Origin: Actinomadura formosensis NBRC 14204
Lineage (GTDB): Bacteria > Actinomycetota > Actinomycetes > Streptosporangiales > Streptosporangiaceae
NCBI RefSeq assembly: GCF_001552155.1
Contig: NZ_BCQQ01000073.1
Location: 1-35,591 of the forward strand
Direction: 5' to 3'
Length of the DNA stretch: 35,591 nucleotides
Each line of letters starts with the position of its first letter. The first letter of the stretch is position 1. The notes below the pieces were generated by a model. The model did not search any database, was not told the DNA's origin, and saw nothing but the letters and a program-made list of their open reading frames with translations. This document shows positions 22,599 to 31,187 of the stretch, piece by piece. The position numbers and the translations under genes are program-made.

Positions 22599-24086
22599 AT
22601 GCCGCCGACGCTGGCCACCGTGGCCGCCCTCCCCCAGCTCGGCCTGCGGTCGCTCACCGGGCCGCTGCCGGACGCGCCGGTCGTGTGGGTCGCCGTCAGC
22701 GAGCTGGAAGACCCGACACCGTTCCTCGAAGGCGGCGAGCTGGTGCTGACCACCGGGATGCGGCTGACCCCGGCGAACGCCGCCGCGTATGTGTCCCGGC
22801 TGGTCGGACGAGGTGTCGCCGGGCTCGGTTTCGCGGTCGGGGTCATCCATGAGGACGTCCCGGCGGAGCTGCTCGCCGCCGCCCGCGGCCAGGGGCTCGT
22901 GCTGCTGGAGGTACCGCGCCCGACCCCGTTCATCGCCATCGGCAAGGCGGTGTCGCGGATGCTCGCCGCCGAGTGGTACGAGGACGTCACCCGCGCGTTC
23001 CAGGCCCAGCGGGAGCTGACCCGTGCCGCGCTCGCCGGGCCCGGCGCCCTGGTCACCCGGCTGGCGCGGCTGCTCGGCGGGTGGGCGCTGCTGCTGGACG
23101 CCTCCGGGGCCGTCCAGCACGCCGAACCCGCCGGGGCAGGCGGCCGGGCCGATGCCCTGGCGCCCGAGCTGGCCCGGCTGCGGCGCCGGCCGGGGAGGGG
23201 CGGCCCGGCGGCGAGCGTGGCGCTGGCCGGCCCGGACGACCACATCGCGGTGCAGCGGATCGGGCTCGGCGGACGGCCGCGCGGGTTCCTCGCGGTGGGA
23301 ACGGACACGCCGCTCCCCCCGGCCGCGCACACCATCGTGGGCGCGGCGGTCGCGCTGCTGACGCTGCAGTCGGAGACGCCGCGCACCGGCCGTGAACTGC
23401 GCGCCTCGCTCGCGGCGCTGCTGCTCGGACGGCCGGGCGAGGCGCCTTCGGCGCCGCGCGGGCCGGTCCGGGTACTGGCCTGCACGGGCGGGACCGCGGT
23501 GCTGGACGCACTGGAGTCCGATCCGGCGGGGGCGCGCTGCCTGGCCCTGCCGCTGGGCGGGCACAGCGCCGTGATCGTCCCGGCCGAGCTGAGCGGGACG
23601 GTCGCGGCGCTGCTGACCGGCCCGGTCGGCGTCAGCGACCCGGCATCGGGCGACCTGGCGTCGGGCGACCTGGCGGCCGCGCTGCGGCAGGCCGAGGAGG
23701 CCCTCGCGGCGGCCGGGCGGGCGAAACGCGACGTCCTCCACTACTCCGAACTCCCGGGACAGGGCGTTCTCGGGCTGCTGGAACCCGGCCTCGCGCACGC
23801 CTTCGCCGACACACTTCTCGCACCACTCCGCCAGGAAGGTCTGGTGGAGACCGCCCGGGCCTATGTCGCGGCCAACGGGCAGGGTGAGGCGGCGGCGCGG
23901 GCGCTGGGCGTCCACCGGCACACCCTCCGGACCCGGATGCGCAAGGTCGCCGGTCTTCTGGGACGCGACCCGGACGACCCGGCCGTCCGCGCCGAACTGT
24001 GGTTCGCGCTCGCCATCACGTCCAAACAGGGCGACGGGATTGGACACCGTGGAGACTCGCAATCGGGGCCGCCGGGGCTAGCGTGA
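22599..24086 (+). CDS. PucR-family transcriptional activator
   Basis: This 495-aa regulator has three parts: an N-terminal PucR sensory domain (about residues 1-130, with WVAVSELEDPTPFLEGGELVLTTG and a GVAGLGFAVG core), a central variable domain, and a C-terminal PucR-type helix-turn-helix. In the last, LVETARAYVAANGQGEAAARALGVHRHTLRTRMRKVAGLLGRD (about 420-465) resembles the CdaR/PucR DNA-binding motif. Such proteins activate catabolism of purines, GABA or polyamines. It lies divergent to gabT and upstream of an aldehyde dehydrogenase, so it probably controls both. A small in-frame duplication (ASGDLASGDL, DNA near 23644-23670) is seen before the HTH. Its TGA is within 5 bp of the next start. 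Confidence 0.85.
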   Translation: MPPTLATVAALPQLGLRSLTGPLPDAPVVWVAVSELEDPTPFLEGGELVLTTGMRLTPANAAAYVSRLVGRGVAGLGFAVGVIHEDVPAELLAAARGQGLVLLEVPRPTPFIAIGKAVSRMLAAEWYEDVTRAFQAQRELTRAALAGPGALVTRLARLLGGWALLLDASGAVQHAEPAGAGGRADALAPELARLRRRPGRGGPAASVALAGPDDHIAVQRIGLGGRPRGFLAVGTDTPLPPAAHTIVGAAVALLTLQSETPRTGRELRASLAALLLGRPGEAPSAPRGPVRVLACTGGTAVLDALESDPAGARCLALPLGGHSAVIVPAELSGTVAALLTGPVGVSDPASGDLASGDLAAALRQAEEALAAAGRAKRDVLHYSELPGQGVLGLLEPGLAHAFADTLLAPLRQEGLVETARAYVAANGQGEAAARALGVHRHTLRTRMRKVAGLLGRDPDDPAVRAELWFALAITSKQGDGIGHRGDSQSGPPGLA

Positions 24087-24091
24087 GCGCC

Positions 24092-25519
24092 ATGAACGTG
24101 ACCCCATTCTGGCTGGCCGGCCGGCCCGAGACCGGTGACGGTGAGCTGACCGTTACGCATCCCTACGACGGCCGTGTGGTCGGGACGGCGGCCGTCCCGA
24201 CGCCCGCGCAGGTGGAGGAGGCGATCGCCGCCGCGGACGCGATCCGCAAGGAGGCCGCCGCGCTGCCGCTGCACGTGCGGGCCGAGGCGCTCGCGCACGT
24301 GTCCGCGCGGATCGCCGAGCGGTCCGCGGAGATCGCCCGGCTGATCACGGCGGAGAACGGCAAGCCGCTGCTGTGGGCGCGCGGCGAGGTCGCCCGCGCG
24401 GTCTCCACGTTCCGGTTCGCCGCCGAGGAGGCCCGCCGCTTCAGCGCCACCACGCAGCGGCTCGACACCGACCCGGCCGCCGAGGGCCGGATGGCCTACA
24501 TCACCCGCGTGCCGAAGGGCCCGGTGCTCGGCATCTCGCCGTTCAACTTCCCGCTGAACCTCGCCGCGCACAAGGTCGCGCCGGCGATCGCGGCGGGCAC
24601 CCCGATCATCCTCAAGCCCGCACCCGCGACGCCGCTGTCGGCGCTGCTGCTCGGCGAACTGCTCGCCGAGACCGACCTGCCCGCCGGCATGTTCTCGATC
24701 CTGCCGGTGCCGAACGAGCGCGCCTCGGCCCTCGTGGACGACCCGCGCCTGCCGATCGTGTCGTTCACCGGCTCGGTTCCGGTCGGCTGGGCGATCAACG
24801 ACCGGGCGCCGCGCAAGCACGTCACGCTCGAACTCGGCGGGAACGGCGCGGCCGTCGTCCTGCCGGACACCGACCTCGACTGGGCCGCCAAGCGCATCGG
24901 GCTGTTCTCCAACTACCAGGCCGGGCAGAGTTGCATCGCCGTCCAGCGCGTCTACATCGACCGGTCGGTGTACGAGGAGTTCGTGCCGAAGCTGGTCGAC
25001 ACCGTCTCCTCGCTCGTCACCGGCGACCCGTGGGACGACAAGACGCAGGTCGGCCCGCTCGTCAGCCAGGAGGCCGCCGAGCGCATCGAGTCCTGGGTGG
25101 ACGAGGCCGTCGCGGCGGGCGCGAAGGTCCTCACCGGCGGCACCCGGGAGGGCGCCGCGTACGCGCCCACGGTGCTGGCCGACGTCCCGTCCGACGCCAA
25201 GATCTCTTGCGAGGAGGTCTTCGGCCCGGTCATGCTCGTCCAGCCCGTGGACGGTGTCGACGAGGCGTTCGCCCTGGTCAACGACTCCAAGTTCGGCCTG
25301 CAGGCGGGCGTGTTCACCCGGAACCTCGACATCGCGTTCCGCGCCTACCGCGAACTGGACGTCGGCGGTGTCGTGATCGGCGACGTTCCGTCCTACCGCG
25401 CCGACCAGATGCCGTACGGCGGCGTGAAGGACTCGGGCGTCGGCCGCGAGGGCCTGCGGTCGGCGATGGCCGACTACACCGAGGAGAAGGTCATGATCTT
25501 CACGGGCCTGCCGCTCTGA
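24092..25519 (+). CDS. NAD(P)-dependent aldehyde dehydrogenase (probable succinate-semialdehyde type)
   Basis: This 475-aa enzyme has the class signature: catalytic Cys C281 in AGQSCIAVQR, general-base Glu E247 in VTLELGGNG, a PFNFPLNLAAHKVAPAIAAGTPIILKP nucleotide region and EEVFGPVMLVQP near the C-terminus. Succinate-semialdehyde dehydrogenase would complete GABA breakdown with GabT, but the motif set alone fits many aldehydes. The ATG at 24092 follows a TAGCGT -10 by 7 nt. An alternative GTG at 24083 overlaps the PucR stop (GTGA) and would add three residues. I therefore think it is co-expressed with the regulator. The gene converges on the esterase 4 bp away. Confidence 0.88.
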   Translation: MNVTPFWLAGRPETGDGELTVTHPYDGRVVGTAAVPTPAQVEEAIAAADAIRKEAAALPLHVRAEALAHVSARIAERSAEIARLITAENGKPLLWARGEVARAVSTFRFAAEEARRFSATTQRLDTDPAAEGRMAYITRVPKGPVLGISPFNFPLNLAAHKVAPAIAAGTPIILKPAPATPLSALLLGELLAETDLPAGMFSILPVPNERASALVDDPRLPIVSFTGSVPVGWAINDRAPRKHVTLELGGNGAAVVLPDTDLDWAAKRIGLFSNYQAGQSCIAVQRVYIDRSVYEEFVPKLVDTVSSLVTGDPWDDKTQVGPLVSQEAAERIESWVDEAVAAGAKVLTGGTREGAAYAPTVLADVPSDAKISCEEVFGPVMLVQPVDGVDEAFALVNDSKFGLQAGVFTRNLDIAFRAYRELDVGGVVIGDVPSYRADQMPYGGVKDSGVGREGLRSAMADYTEEKVMIFTGLPL

Positions 25520-25522
25520 CCC

Positions 25523-26563
25523 TCACCTTCCGGGCCCTGCGTACAGCCCGGTGCGCAGGGCCCCGGCCGCCTCGGACAGCGCCTCCCGGAAGCGCCCGCC
25601 CAGCGACCACATGTTCGCGAATCCGTGGATGAGGTCCTCCTGCCGCCGCAGCGCGACGCGCACCCCGGCCTCCGCCAGCCGCCTCGCGAACTCCTCCCCC
25701 TCGTCCCGCAGCGGATCGAACCCCGCGGTGACCAGGTACGTCGCCGGGAAGCCGCGCAGGTCACCGGCGAGCAGCGGCGACGCCTTCGGCTCCGCGCGGC
25801 GATCCAGCGGGCAGTAGTGGTCGCTGAACCAGGTCATGTCCTCGTCGGTGAGGTAGAACCCCGCCGCGAACAGCTCCCGCGACCGCCGCCGGACGGATAT
25901 GTCGGTCACCGGGTAGAACAGCAGGGCGAAATCCGGTGTGCGCTCGGCGAACCTCCCCACGACCGCCGCGAGGTTGCCGCCCGCGCTGTCGCCGCCGACC
26001 GCGATGGCCGACGGATCGGCGCCCAGCTCCCGGGCACGCGCGACCGCGTACCCGTACGCCGTGAGCGCGTCGTCCGCCGCCGCCGGATACGGATGCTCCG
26101 GGGCGAGCCGGTAGTCCACCGACAGCACCCGCACCTCGGCATGCACCGCCAGATACCGGCACACCGTGTCGTGCGTGTCGAGGTCGCCGATCACCCATCC
26201 GCCACCGTGGTAGAAGACGAGCAGCGGCGACCCGTCCGCGAGCCCCTTCGGCGTGTAGAGCCGCGCCGGCACGCCGTCCGCGTCGACGTTCCGTGTCGCC
26301 ACCGGCCGCGCGGGCACCTTCGGCAGATACACCTTCGCCCTGGCGAGCCCCCGCCGTGCCTCCTCGGCCGTGCTCCCGCCGAGGCGCTGCCCCTCCAGCC
26401 GCGTCATGAGCAGCAGCAGCTGCGCGTCCAGCGCCAGCTCCTGCCCGTCCCGCCGCACCGGCGCACCCGCGATCAGCCGCTTGACCGGCTCCGGCAGCGT
26501 GAACAGCCCCCGCAGCACCCGCCCCGCCACCGAAGGCGGCACCCTCTCGACGATCGACGCCAC
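25523..26563 (-). CDS. Alpha/beta-hydrolase, hormone-sensitive-lipase-type esterase
   Basis: This 346-aa hydrolase cleaves ester bonds of short or medium acyl substrates. The oxyanion-hole motif FYHGGGWVIGDLDTHD, the nucleophile elbow GGDSAGGN (Ser), the Asp in AGFDPLRDEGEEFA and the His in LIHGFANM make up the HSL triad and oxyanion hole. The N-terminal cap helix contains the RLEGQRLGGSTAEEARRG stretch. The GTG at 26563 has GGAGGG a few nucleotides upstream; a longer frame from 26659 would add 32 residues without family similarity. The enzyme is cytosolic (no signal peptide). It does not have an obvious partner here. Confidence 0.8.
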   Translation of the reverse strand: MASIVERVPPSVAGRVLRGLFTLPEPVKRLIAGAPVRRDGQELALDAQLLLLMTRLEGQRLGGSTAEEARRGLARAKVYLPKVPARPVATRNVDADGVPARLYTPKGLADGSPLLVFYHGGGWVIGDLDTHDTVCRYLAVHAEVRVLSVDYRLAPEHPYPAAADDALTAYGYAVARARELGADPSAIAVGGDSAGGNLAAVVGRFAERTPDFALLFYPVTDISVRRRSRELFAAGFYLTDEDMTWFSDHYCPLDRRAEPKASPLLAGDLRGFPATYLVTAGFDPLRDEGEEFARRLAEAGVRVALRRQEDLIHGFANMWSLGGRFREALSEAAGALRTGLYAGPGR

Positions 26564-26702
26564 ACAACCCTCCAACCCTGCGATTCCGGCCACCGTACTC
26601 CCCGGTAGCCGCACAGGAGGCGCATGACCTGCCATCACCGCCGGTCGATCGCGACTCACCCATCACATCCCGAGTGACCACCCGGTCGACTGGGTAATCT
26701 GT

Positions 26703-26730
26703 GTCATACATCGTGCCTACGATGTATGAC
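26703..26730. promoter_or_regulatory. Perfect inverted-repeat operator of the toxin-antitoxin pair
   Basis: GTCATACATCG (26703-26713) and CGATGTATGAC (26720-26730) form an 11-bp perfect inverted repeat with a 6-nt spacer (TGCCTA), ending 11 bp before the toxin ATG. It overlaps the likely promoter region: TACGAT at 26718-26723 or TAATCT at 26695-26700 could be the -10. A ribosome site (GATGGAGG, 26733-26740) follows directly. This is the expected layout for autorepression by the ribbon-helix-helix protein encoded by the second gene. Confidence 0.7.
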
Positions 26731-26741
26731 GTGATGGAGGC

Positions 26742-27032
26742 ATGAAGTTCGAGCTTCCGCTCGACTGGGACGAGTCCAACACCTGGCATTCGGGCGGTCA
26801 CGGAATCACCCGCACCGAGGTCGAACAGGCGGCACGCAACGACCATGAGATCTTTCGGTTACCCGGCGGCGGCCATGACGAGGACCGCTACCTTCTGCGC
26901 GGCACGACGGACGGCGGGCGGCGGATCATCGTGATCTTCGCCTATCCGGTCTTCGTCCGGCATGACTGGGGCGTGCAGGAACTGGACATGGCGCGACCGA
27001 TCACGGCCTACGACAATCCGCGAAAGGAGTGA
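26742..27032 (+). CDS. BrnT-like toxin (putative)
   Basis: This 96-aa protein has the general outline of BrnT-type RNase toxins of the RelE-like fold: a W-D-E-S-N start (LDWDESNTWHSGGHGI), a helix (TEVEQAARND), then DEDRYLLRGTTDGGRRIIVIF and a C-terminal MARPITAYDNPRKE. Similarity is by pattern and weak at the residue level. The strong RBS and the palindrome upstream support expression. Codon usage is less GC-biased than the neighbours, with a rare TTA Leu codon (codon 40, 26859-26861), so lateral gain is possible. The stop is 5 bp before the antitoxin start. Toxin-first order is as in BrnT-BrnA. Confidence 0.6.
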   Translation: MKFELPLDWDESNTWHSGGHGITRTEVEQAARNDHEIFRLPGGGHDEDRYLLRGTTDGGRRIIVIFAYPVFVRHDWGVQELDMARPITAYDNPRKE

Positions 27033-27037
27033 GCACC

Positions 27038-27514
27038 ATGGCGGAGAAGAACGAGGTCAAGTCCTTCCGGGGCATGACATCGGCGGAAGAGGCCGAGTAC
27101 CACCGGGCCAACGCCGACCGGTACGCCGAGTACATGGAGACCGCCGAGCCGGTCCAGCTCGACCGGGTGGTCTCCACCCGATTCGCCTCCGACGAACTGG
27201 AGCAGGTGAAGGCGGCGGCGAAGGCCGCGGGGGTCAGCGTGTCAGAGCTGATCCGCAGGGCCACCGTCGCCTACTTGGCTCCCGCCGGACGCGACGCGGC
27301 CGACAGAGAGCCCGCGGTGCCGGCCAGCGCCGTCATCGATCTACTCGGCGACTACGGCGTCACCGTCAGCGAAGTGGAGGTGACGTCGAGACGCCGTCGG
27401 CGGGGGAAGCTCTCCGAAATCCGGAATTGGGCCCAGCGCAACCATGTCGTCCTCAAAGAGACAGACGGCACGGAGACCGGCGGATTTGAGGGCGGGAAGG
27501 CAGCGGACGCCTGA
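27038..27514 (+). CDS. Ribbon-helix-helix antitoxin (BrnA-like, putative)
   Basis: This 158-aa protein carries a ribbon-helix-helix motif at about residues 41-80 (VVSTRFASDELEQVKAAAKAAGVSVSELIRRATVAYL) that probably binds the upstream palindrome as a dimer. The N-terminal acidic region (EEAEYHRANADRYAEYM) may contact the toxin. The C-terminal third is basic (SRRRRRGKLSEIRNWAQRNH) and resembles the first helix of Lsr2-type DNA-binding domains; that is tentative. The ATG at 27038 has AAAGGAG 8 nt upstream; a GTG at 27029 would overlap the toxin stop. It is longer than most BrnA proteins. Confidence 0.65.
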   Translation: MAEKNEVKSFRGMTSAEEAEYHRANADRYAEYMETAEPVQLDRVVSTRFASDELEQVKAAAKAAGVSVSELIRRATVAYLAPAGRDAADREPAVPASAVIDLLGDYGVTVSEVEVTSRRRRRGKLSEIRNWAQRNHVVLKETDGTETGGFEGGKAADA

Positions 27515-27520
27515 GGGCGG

Positions 27521-28135
27521 TCAGGGTTTGCGGACGATGAGGTTGCCCGCCGGGAAGCGTTCGATCTCGCTCGGGCGGCGCAGGAAGCGCGCGACCTCGG
27601 TGAATCCCGCCTCGCGGGTGAGGGCGGCGATGTCGTCGATGGGCCAGCGATAGGCGAGGGCGACCTTGTGGTCGAACGCCTCCGGCCCGCCTTCGCCGGA
27701 CGACTGGAAGGCGAGGAACAGGTGGCCGCCGGGGGCCAGGACCCGGTGGAGTTCGGTGAAGACCGCCGGGAGTTCCGGCGGGGCCATGTGAATGATCGAA
27801 TACCAGGCCAGGACGCCGGCGAGGGCGGCATCGGGAAGGTCCAGGGACCTCATGGAGCCCTCGGCGAAGCGCAGGTGCGGGTGGTCGGCGCGGGCCTGGG
27901 CGATCATCCCGGACGACAGGTCGATGCCGGACACGTCCACGCCGAGGGCGTGCAGGAACGCCGTCAGGTGGCCGGGGCCGCAGCCCAGGTCGGCGACCGG
28001 GCCGGGACGGACGAGTTCGGCGAACGCGGTGAGCAGGGAACGGTCGAGCGGCAAGTCGTCCAGCACGTTGCGGAAGGTGTCGGCGTAGAGGACGGCGACG
28101 GCGTCATAGGCCGTGCGGGTGGCGGTTTCGGTCAC
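27521..28135 (-). CDS. Class I SAM-dependent methyltransferase
   Basis: This 204-aa protein has the Rossmann-type methyltransferase motifs: VADLGCGPGHLTAFL (motif I, about residues 47-61), VDVSGIDLSSGMIAQAR (motif II), LAWYSIIHM (motif IV region) and LAPGGHLFLAF (motif VI). The substrate is unknown; the group is usually small-molecule-directed. The start is GTG at 28135, with a TACCGT -10 (28149-28144) ending 8 nt upstream and no close ribosome site, so it may be leaderless. It converges on the antitoxin, 6 bp away. Confidence 0.8.
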   Translation of the reverse strand: MTETATRTAYDAVAVLYADTFRNVLDDLPLDRSLLTAFAELVRPGPVADLGCGPGHLTAFLHALGVDVSGIDLSSGMIAQARADHPHLRFAEGSMRSLDLPDAALAGVLAWYSIIHMAPPELPAVFTELHRVLAPGGHLFLAFQSSGEGGPEAFDHKVALAYRWPIDDIAALTREAGFTEVARFLRRPSEIERFPAGNLIVRKP

Positions 28136-28181
28136 GGGAGACGACGGTAGTGCTCCTCCGGCGGCGCCGCGGCCGAACGGG

Positions 28182-29648
28182 TCACCGGTACCGGGCCTGG
28201 CGGGCGGCCGGTCCGCCCGGTGCCAGCCCGGACAGGCCCGCCTCGATCGCGGCGGCGGCGCGGCGGCAGAACTCCTCCGGCTCGTCGGCCGCGTCGGGGC
28301 GCTCGTCCACCAGCGCGTCGGCCACGCCGTCGCGCAGGAGGTCGGCCGACCGGACGCCCTGGGAGGCCGCCATCTCGTCCGCCCGGGAGGGGACGCGGTG
28401 GACGATCACCGACGCACCCTCGGGCGGCAGCGGTGAGAGCCAGGCGTGCCGGGCCACAAGGACGCGGTCGGCGGGCAGCAGGGCGAGGGCCGCGCCGCCC
28501 GTCCCCTCCCCGAGGAGCAGGCACAGCGTCGGCGCGGGCAGCGTGATCAGGTCGGCGAGGCAGCGGGCGATCTCGCCGGCCAGCCCGCCCTCCTCCGCCT
28601 CCGCCGACAGGACCGCGCCGGGCGTGTCGACCACGGTGACCAGCGGCAGGCCGAGCTGGGCGGCCAGCCGCATACCGCGCCGCGCGACCCGCAGCCCGGC
28701 CGGGCCGAGGGGATGGCCGGTGCGCTGGCTGTGCCGGTCCTGGCCCACGAGGACGCAGGGCGCCGCACCGAACCGGGCGAGCGCGAGCATGAGCCCGGGA
28801 TCCGCCTCGCCCTGGCCGGTGCCGGAGAGGAGGGTGACGTCCGACGCGCCGTGCCTGAGCAGGTCACGGACGCCCGGACGATCGGCGCGCCGGGACCGTT
28901 CGATCGACTCCCATGCCGTCCCGGACGCGGGCGTGCCCGCGGGGAGCCGAGCCGCCGTCGCCGGCGGCGGTTTCCCGCACAGCACGTTCAGTGCCCGCGA
29001 CGCCACCTCGGCGAGGTCGTCGATGCCCACCACGGCGTCCAGCAGCCCCTTGGCCGCGAGGTTCTCGGCGACCTGCACGCCGGGCGGGAACGGCTCCCCG
29101 TACAGCCCCGCGTAGACGCGCGGGCCGAGGAAACCGATCAGCGCGCCCGGCTCGGCGGCCGTGACGTGGCCGAGCGACCCCCACGAGGCGAACACCCCGC
29201 CGGTCGTCGGATGCCGCAGGTAGACCAGATAGGGCAGCCCGGCCGCGCGGTGCGCCGTGACCGCCGCGGTGATCCGGGCCATCTGCACGAACGCGGCCGT
29301 CCCCTCCTGCATCCGGGTACCGCCCGAGGCCGGCGCCGCCAGCAGCGGCAGGCGTTCGGCGGTGGCGCGTTCCACGGCCGCGACGATCCGGTCGGCGGTG
29401 GCGAGCCCGATCGAGCCCGCGAGGAAACCGAACTCCGACACCACGAACGCGACCCGGCGGCCCCGCAGCAGCCCCTCCCCGGTGAGGACGGCCTCGTCGC
29501 ATCCGCTGCGCTCCCCGGCGGCGGCCAGTTCCCGGCCGTAGGCGGAGTCCGGGGCGGGTCCCCCGCGAGGCGGCGTGTCCCAGGACGCCCGGCCGCCCTC
29601 GTCCAGCACGCGGCGCAGCAGTTCCCGCGCCCCGACCCGTTCCGCCAC
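28182..29648 (-). CDS. Fused acyl-CoA carboxyltransferase (AccD/AccA-like)
   Basis: This 488-aa protein has a beta-type half and an alpha-type half of acetyl-CoA carboxylase carboxyltransferase. The N-terminal half shows FGFLAGSIGLATADRIVAAVE, LLAAPASGGTRMQEGTAAFVQMARI and YLVYLRHPTTGGVFASWGSLGHV. The C-terminal half shows LGLPLVTVVDTPGAVLSAEAEEGGLAGEIARCL and GEGTGGAALALLPADRVLVARHAWLSPLPPEGA. It transfers carboxyl from biotin carboxylase/BCCP to acyl-CoA. The zinc ribbon of classic AccD is missing, which is common in actinobacterial fused forms. GTG at 29648 has GGAAGGGG upstream. No biotin-carboxylase gene is near, so the partner is elsewhere. The gene is divergent from the amidase. Confidence 0.85.
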   Translation of the reverse strand: MAERVGARELLRRVLDEGGRASWDTPPRGGPAPDSAYGRELAAAGERSGCDEAVLTGEGLLRGRRVAFVVSEFGFLAGSIGLATADRIVAAVERATAERLPLLAAPASGGTRMQEGTAAFVQMARITAAVTAHRAAGLPYLVYLRHPTTGGVFASWGSLGHVTAAEPGALIGFLGPRVYAGLYGEPFPPGVQVAENLAAKGLLDAVVGIDDLAEVASRALNVLCGKPPPATAARLPAGTPASGTAWESIERSRRADRPGVRDLLRHGASDVTLLSGTGQGEADPGLMLALARFGAAPCVLVGQDRHSQRTGHPLGPAGLRVARRGMRLAAQLGLPLVTVVDTPGAVLSAEAEEGGLAGEIARCLADLITLPAPTLCLLLGEGTGGAALALLPADRVLVARHAWLSPLPPEGASVIVHRVPSRADEMAASQGVRSADLLRDGVADALVDERPDAADEPEEFCRRAAAAIEAGLSGLAPGGPAARQARYR

Positions 29649-29691
29649 GCCGCCCCTTCCACCGGTCTTCCCAGCATGATGACCTCAAGGC

Positions 29692-29720
29692 GGGGCCATC
29701 CGGCATCCGGGGGTGGCCCC
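29692..29720. repeat. Inverted repeat in the carboxyltransferase/amidase gap
   Basis: GGGGCCA (29692-29698) pairs with TGGCCCC (29714-29720) over a 15-nt spacer in the 101-bp divergent gap. It may be an operator for either gene or a chance feature of G-rich DNA. GAGAAAGGGG follows as the amidase ribosome site. Confidence 0.25.
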
Positions 29721-29749
29721 TGGGGGAACCCGGAGAAAGGGGAACGCAC

Positions 29750-31183
29750 GTGTCCGAGGAGATCTGCTTCGCGTCCGCCCGTGACCTGGCGCGCCGGATC
29801 CGCGCCCGCGAACTGTCTGCCCGCGAGGTCGTGCAGGCGCATCTCGACCAGATCGAGCGGACTGATCCGCAGGTCAACGCGATCGTCACCCTGGTCGCGG
29901 AGCGCGCGCTGGAGCAGGCGCGCGATGCCGACGAGCGGCTGGTGGCCGGGGAGCGGCCCGGCCCGCTGCACGGCCTGCCCGTCGCGCACAAGGACACGCA
30001 CGCCACCGAGGGCGTCCGCACCACGTCCGGATCGCCGATCTTCGCCGACCACGTCCCGGACCAGGACGAACTGATCATCGAGCGGATGCGGGCCGCGGGC
30101 GTCATCACGCTCGGCAAGACTAACGTGCCGGAGTTCGCCGCCGGGTCGCACACGTTCAACCCGGTCTTCGGCCTCACCCGCAACCCCTACGACCTCTCCC
30201 GGTCGGCGGGCGGCAGCAGCGGCGGCGCGGCCGCCGCGCTCGCGTGCGGGATGCACCCGCTCGCGGACGGCAGCGACATGGGCGGCTCGCTGCGCAACCC
30301 CGCGTCGTTCTGCAACGTCGTCGGGTTCCGCCCATCGCCGGGACGGGTGCCGTCCTGGCCGGTGCCGGCGGGCTGGGCCACGATGGGCGTGCAGGGCCCG
30401 ATGGCCCGCGAGGTCGCGGACGTGGCGCTGCTGCTGTCGGTCCTCGCCGGCCCCGACCCGCGCAGCCCGATCGCGCTGGAGACGCCCGGCTCGGCGTTCG
30501 CCGGGCCGCTCCACCGCGAGCCCGGCGGGCTCCGCCTGGCCTGGTCCCCCGACCTCGGCGGGACGGTCCCGGTCGATCCGGCCGTCACCGGCGTCCTCGA
30601 ACCCGCCGTGCGGGTCTTCGGGGAACTGGGCTGCGCGGTCGAGGAGGCGTGCCCCGACCTGGCGGGCGCCGACGAGGTGTTCCGGACGCTGCGCGCCTGG
30701 CACTGGGACATCGCCCTGCGCCCCCTCCTCGACGAGCGCCGCGGCGATTTCAAGCCGTCCCTCGCCGAGAACATCGACGCGGGCCGCACCCTCACCGGCG
30801 CCGACCTCGGCCGCGCCGAAACCCTGCACACCGCGCTCTTCCACCGGGTCCGGGAGTTCTTCGAGCGGTACGACGCGCTGCTCCTGCCGGTCAGCCAGGT
30901 CCCGCCGTTCGACGCCGGCATCGAGTATCCCGAGCAGGTCGCGGGGCGGCCGATGCCGGACTATCTGGAGTGGATGCGGTCGTGCTTCCTCATCTCGGCG
31001 ACCGGGTGCCCGGCGCTGTCGGTGCCCGCCGGATTCACCCGGGACGGGCTGCCGGTCGGCCTGCAGATCGTCGGCCCCCACCACGCGGACCTCGCCGTCC
31101 TGCGGATCGGGTACGCCTTCGAGCAGGCGACCCGGCACGCGACCCGGCGCCCGCCGCTCGCCCTGCGGGACTACGGGCCCTGA
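29750..31183 (+). CDS. Amidase-signature family hydrolase
   Basis: This 477-aa enzyme hydrolyses amide bonds. It has the Ser-cisSer-Lys triad: K81 in VAHKDTHA, the Ser pair S156-S157 in GGSSGGAAAALACG and nucleophile S180 in GSDMGGSLRNPA. Ahead of them is LHGLPVAHKD, and downstream FCNVVGFRPSPGRVP and LPVGLQIVGPHHADLAVLRI, typical of the family. GatA-like tRNA amidotransferases share the motif, but no gatB or gatC is present and the sequence fits stand-alone amidases. Natural substrates are unknown. The GTG at 29750 follows GAGAAAGGGG by 8 nt. The 3' end is 4 bp from the convergent histidine kinase gene. Confidence 0.87.
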   Translation: MSEEICFASARDLARRIRARELSAREVVQAHLDQIERTDPQVNAIVTLVAERALEQARDADERLVAGERPGPLHGLPVAHKDTHATEGVRTTSGSPIFADHVPDQDELIIERMRAAGVITLGKTNVPEFAAGSHTFNPVFGLTRNPYDLSRSAGGSSGGAAAALACGMHPLADGSDMGGSLRNPASFCNVVGFRPSPGRVPSWPVPAGWATMGVQGPMAREVADVALLLSVLAGPDPRSPIALETPGSAFAGPLHREPGGLRLAWSPDLGGTVPVDPAVTGVLEPAVRVFGELGCAVEEACPDLAGADEVFRTLRAWHWDIALRPLLDERRGDFKPSLAENIDAGRTLTGADLGRAETLHTALFHRVREFFERYDALLLPVSQVPPFDAGIEYPEQVAGRPMPDYLEWMRSCFLISATGCPALSVPAGFTRDGLPVGLQIVGPHHADLAVLRIGYAFEQATRHATRRPPLALRDYGP

Positions 31184-31187
31184 AGGG

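Noticed and set aside
23638..23675. Short tandem repeat in the PucR gene
   Set aside because: It is a 15-nt in-frame duplication that gives ASGDLASGDL in a linker; ordinary slippage.
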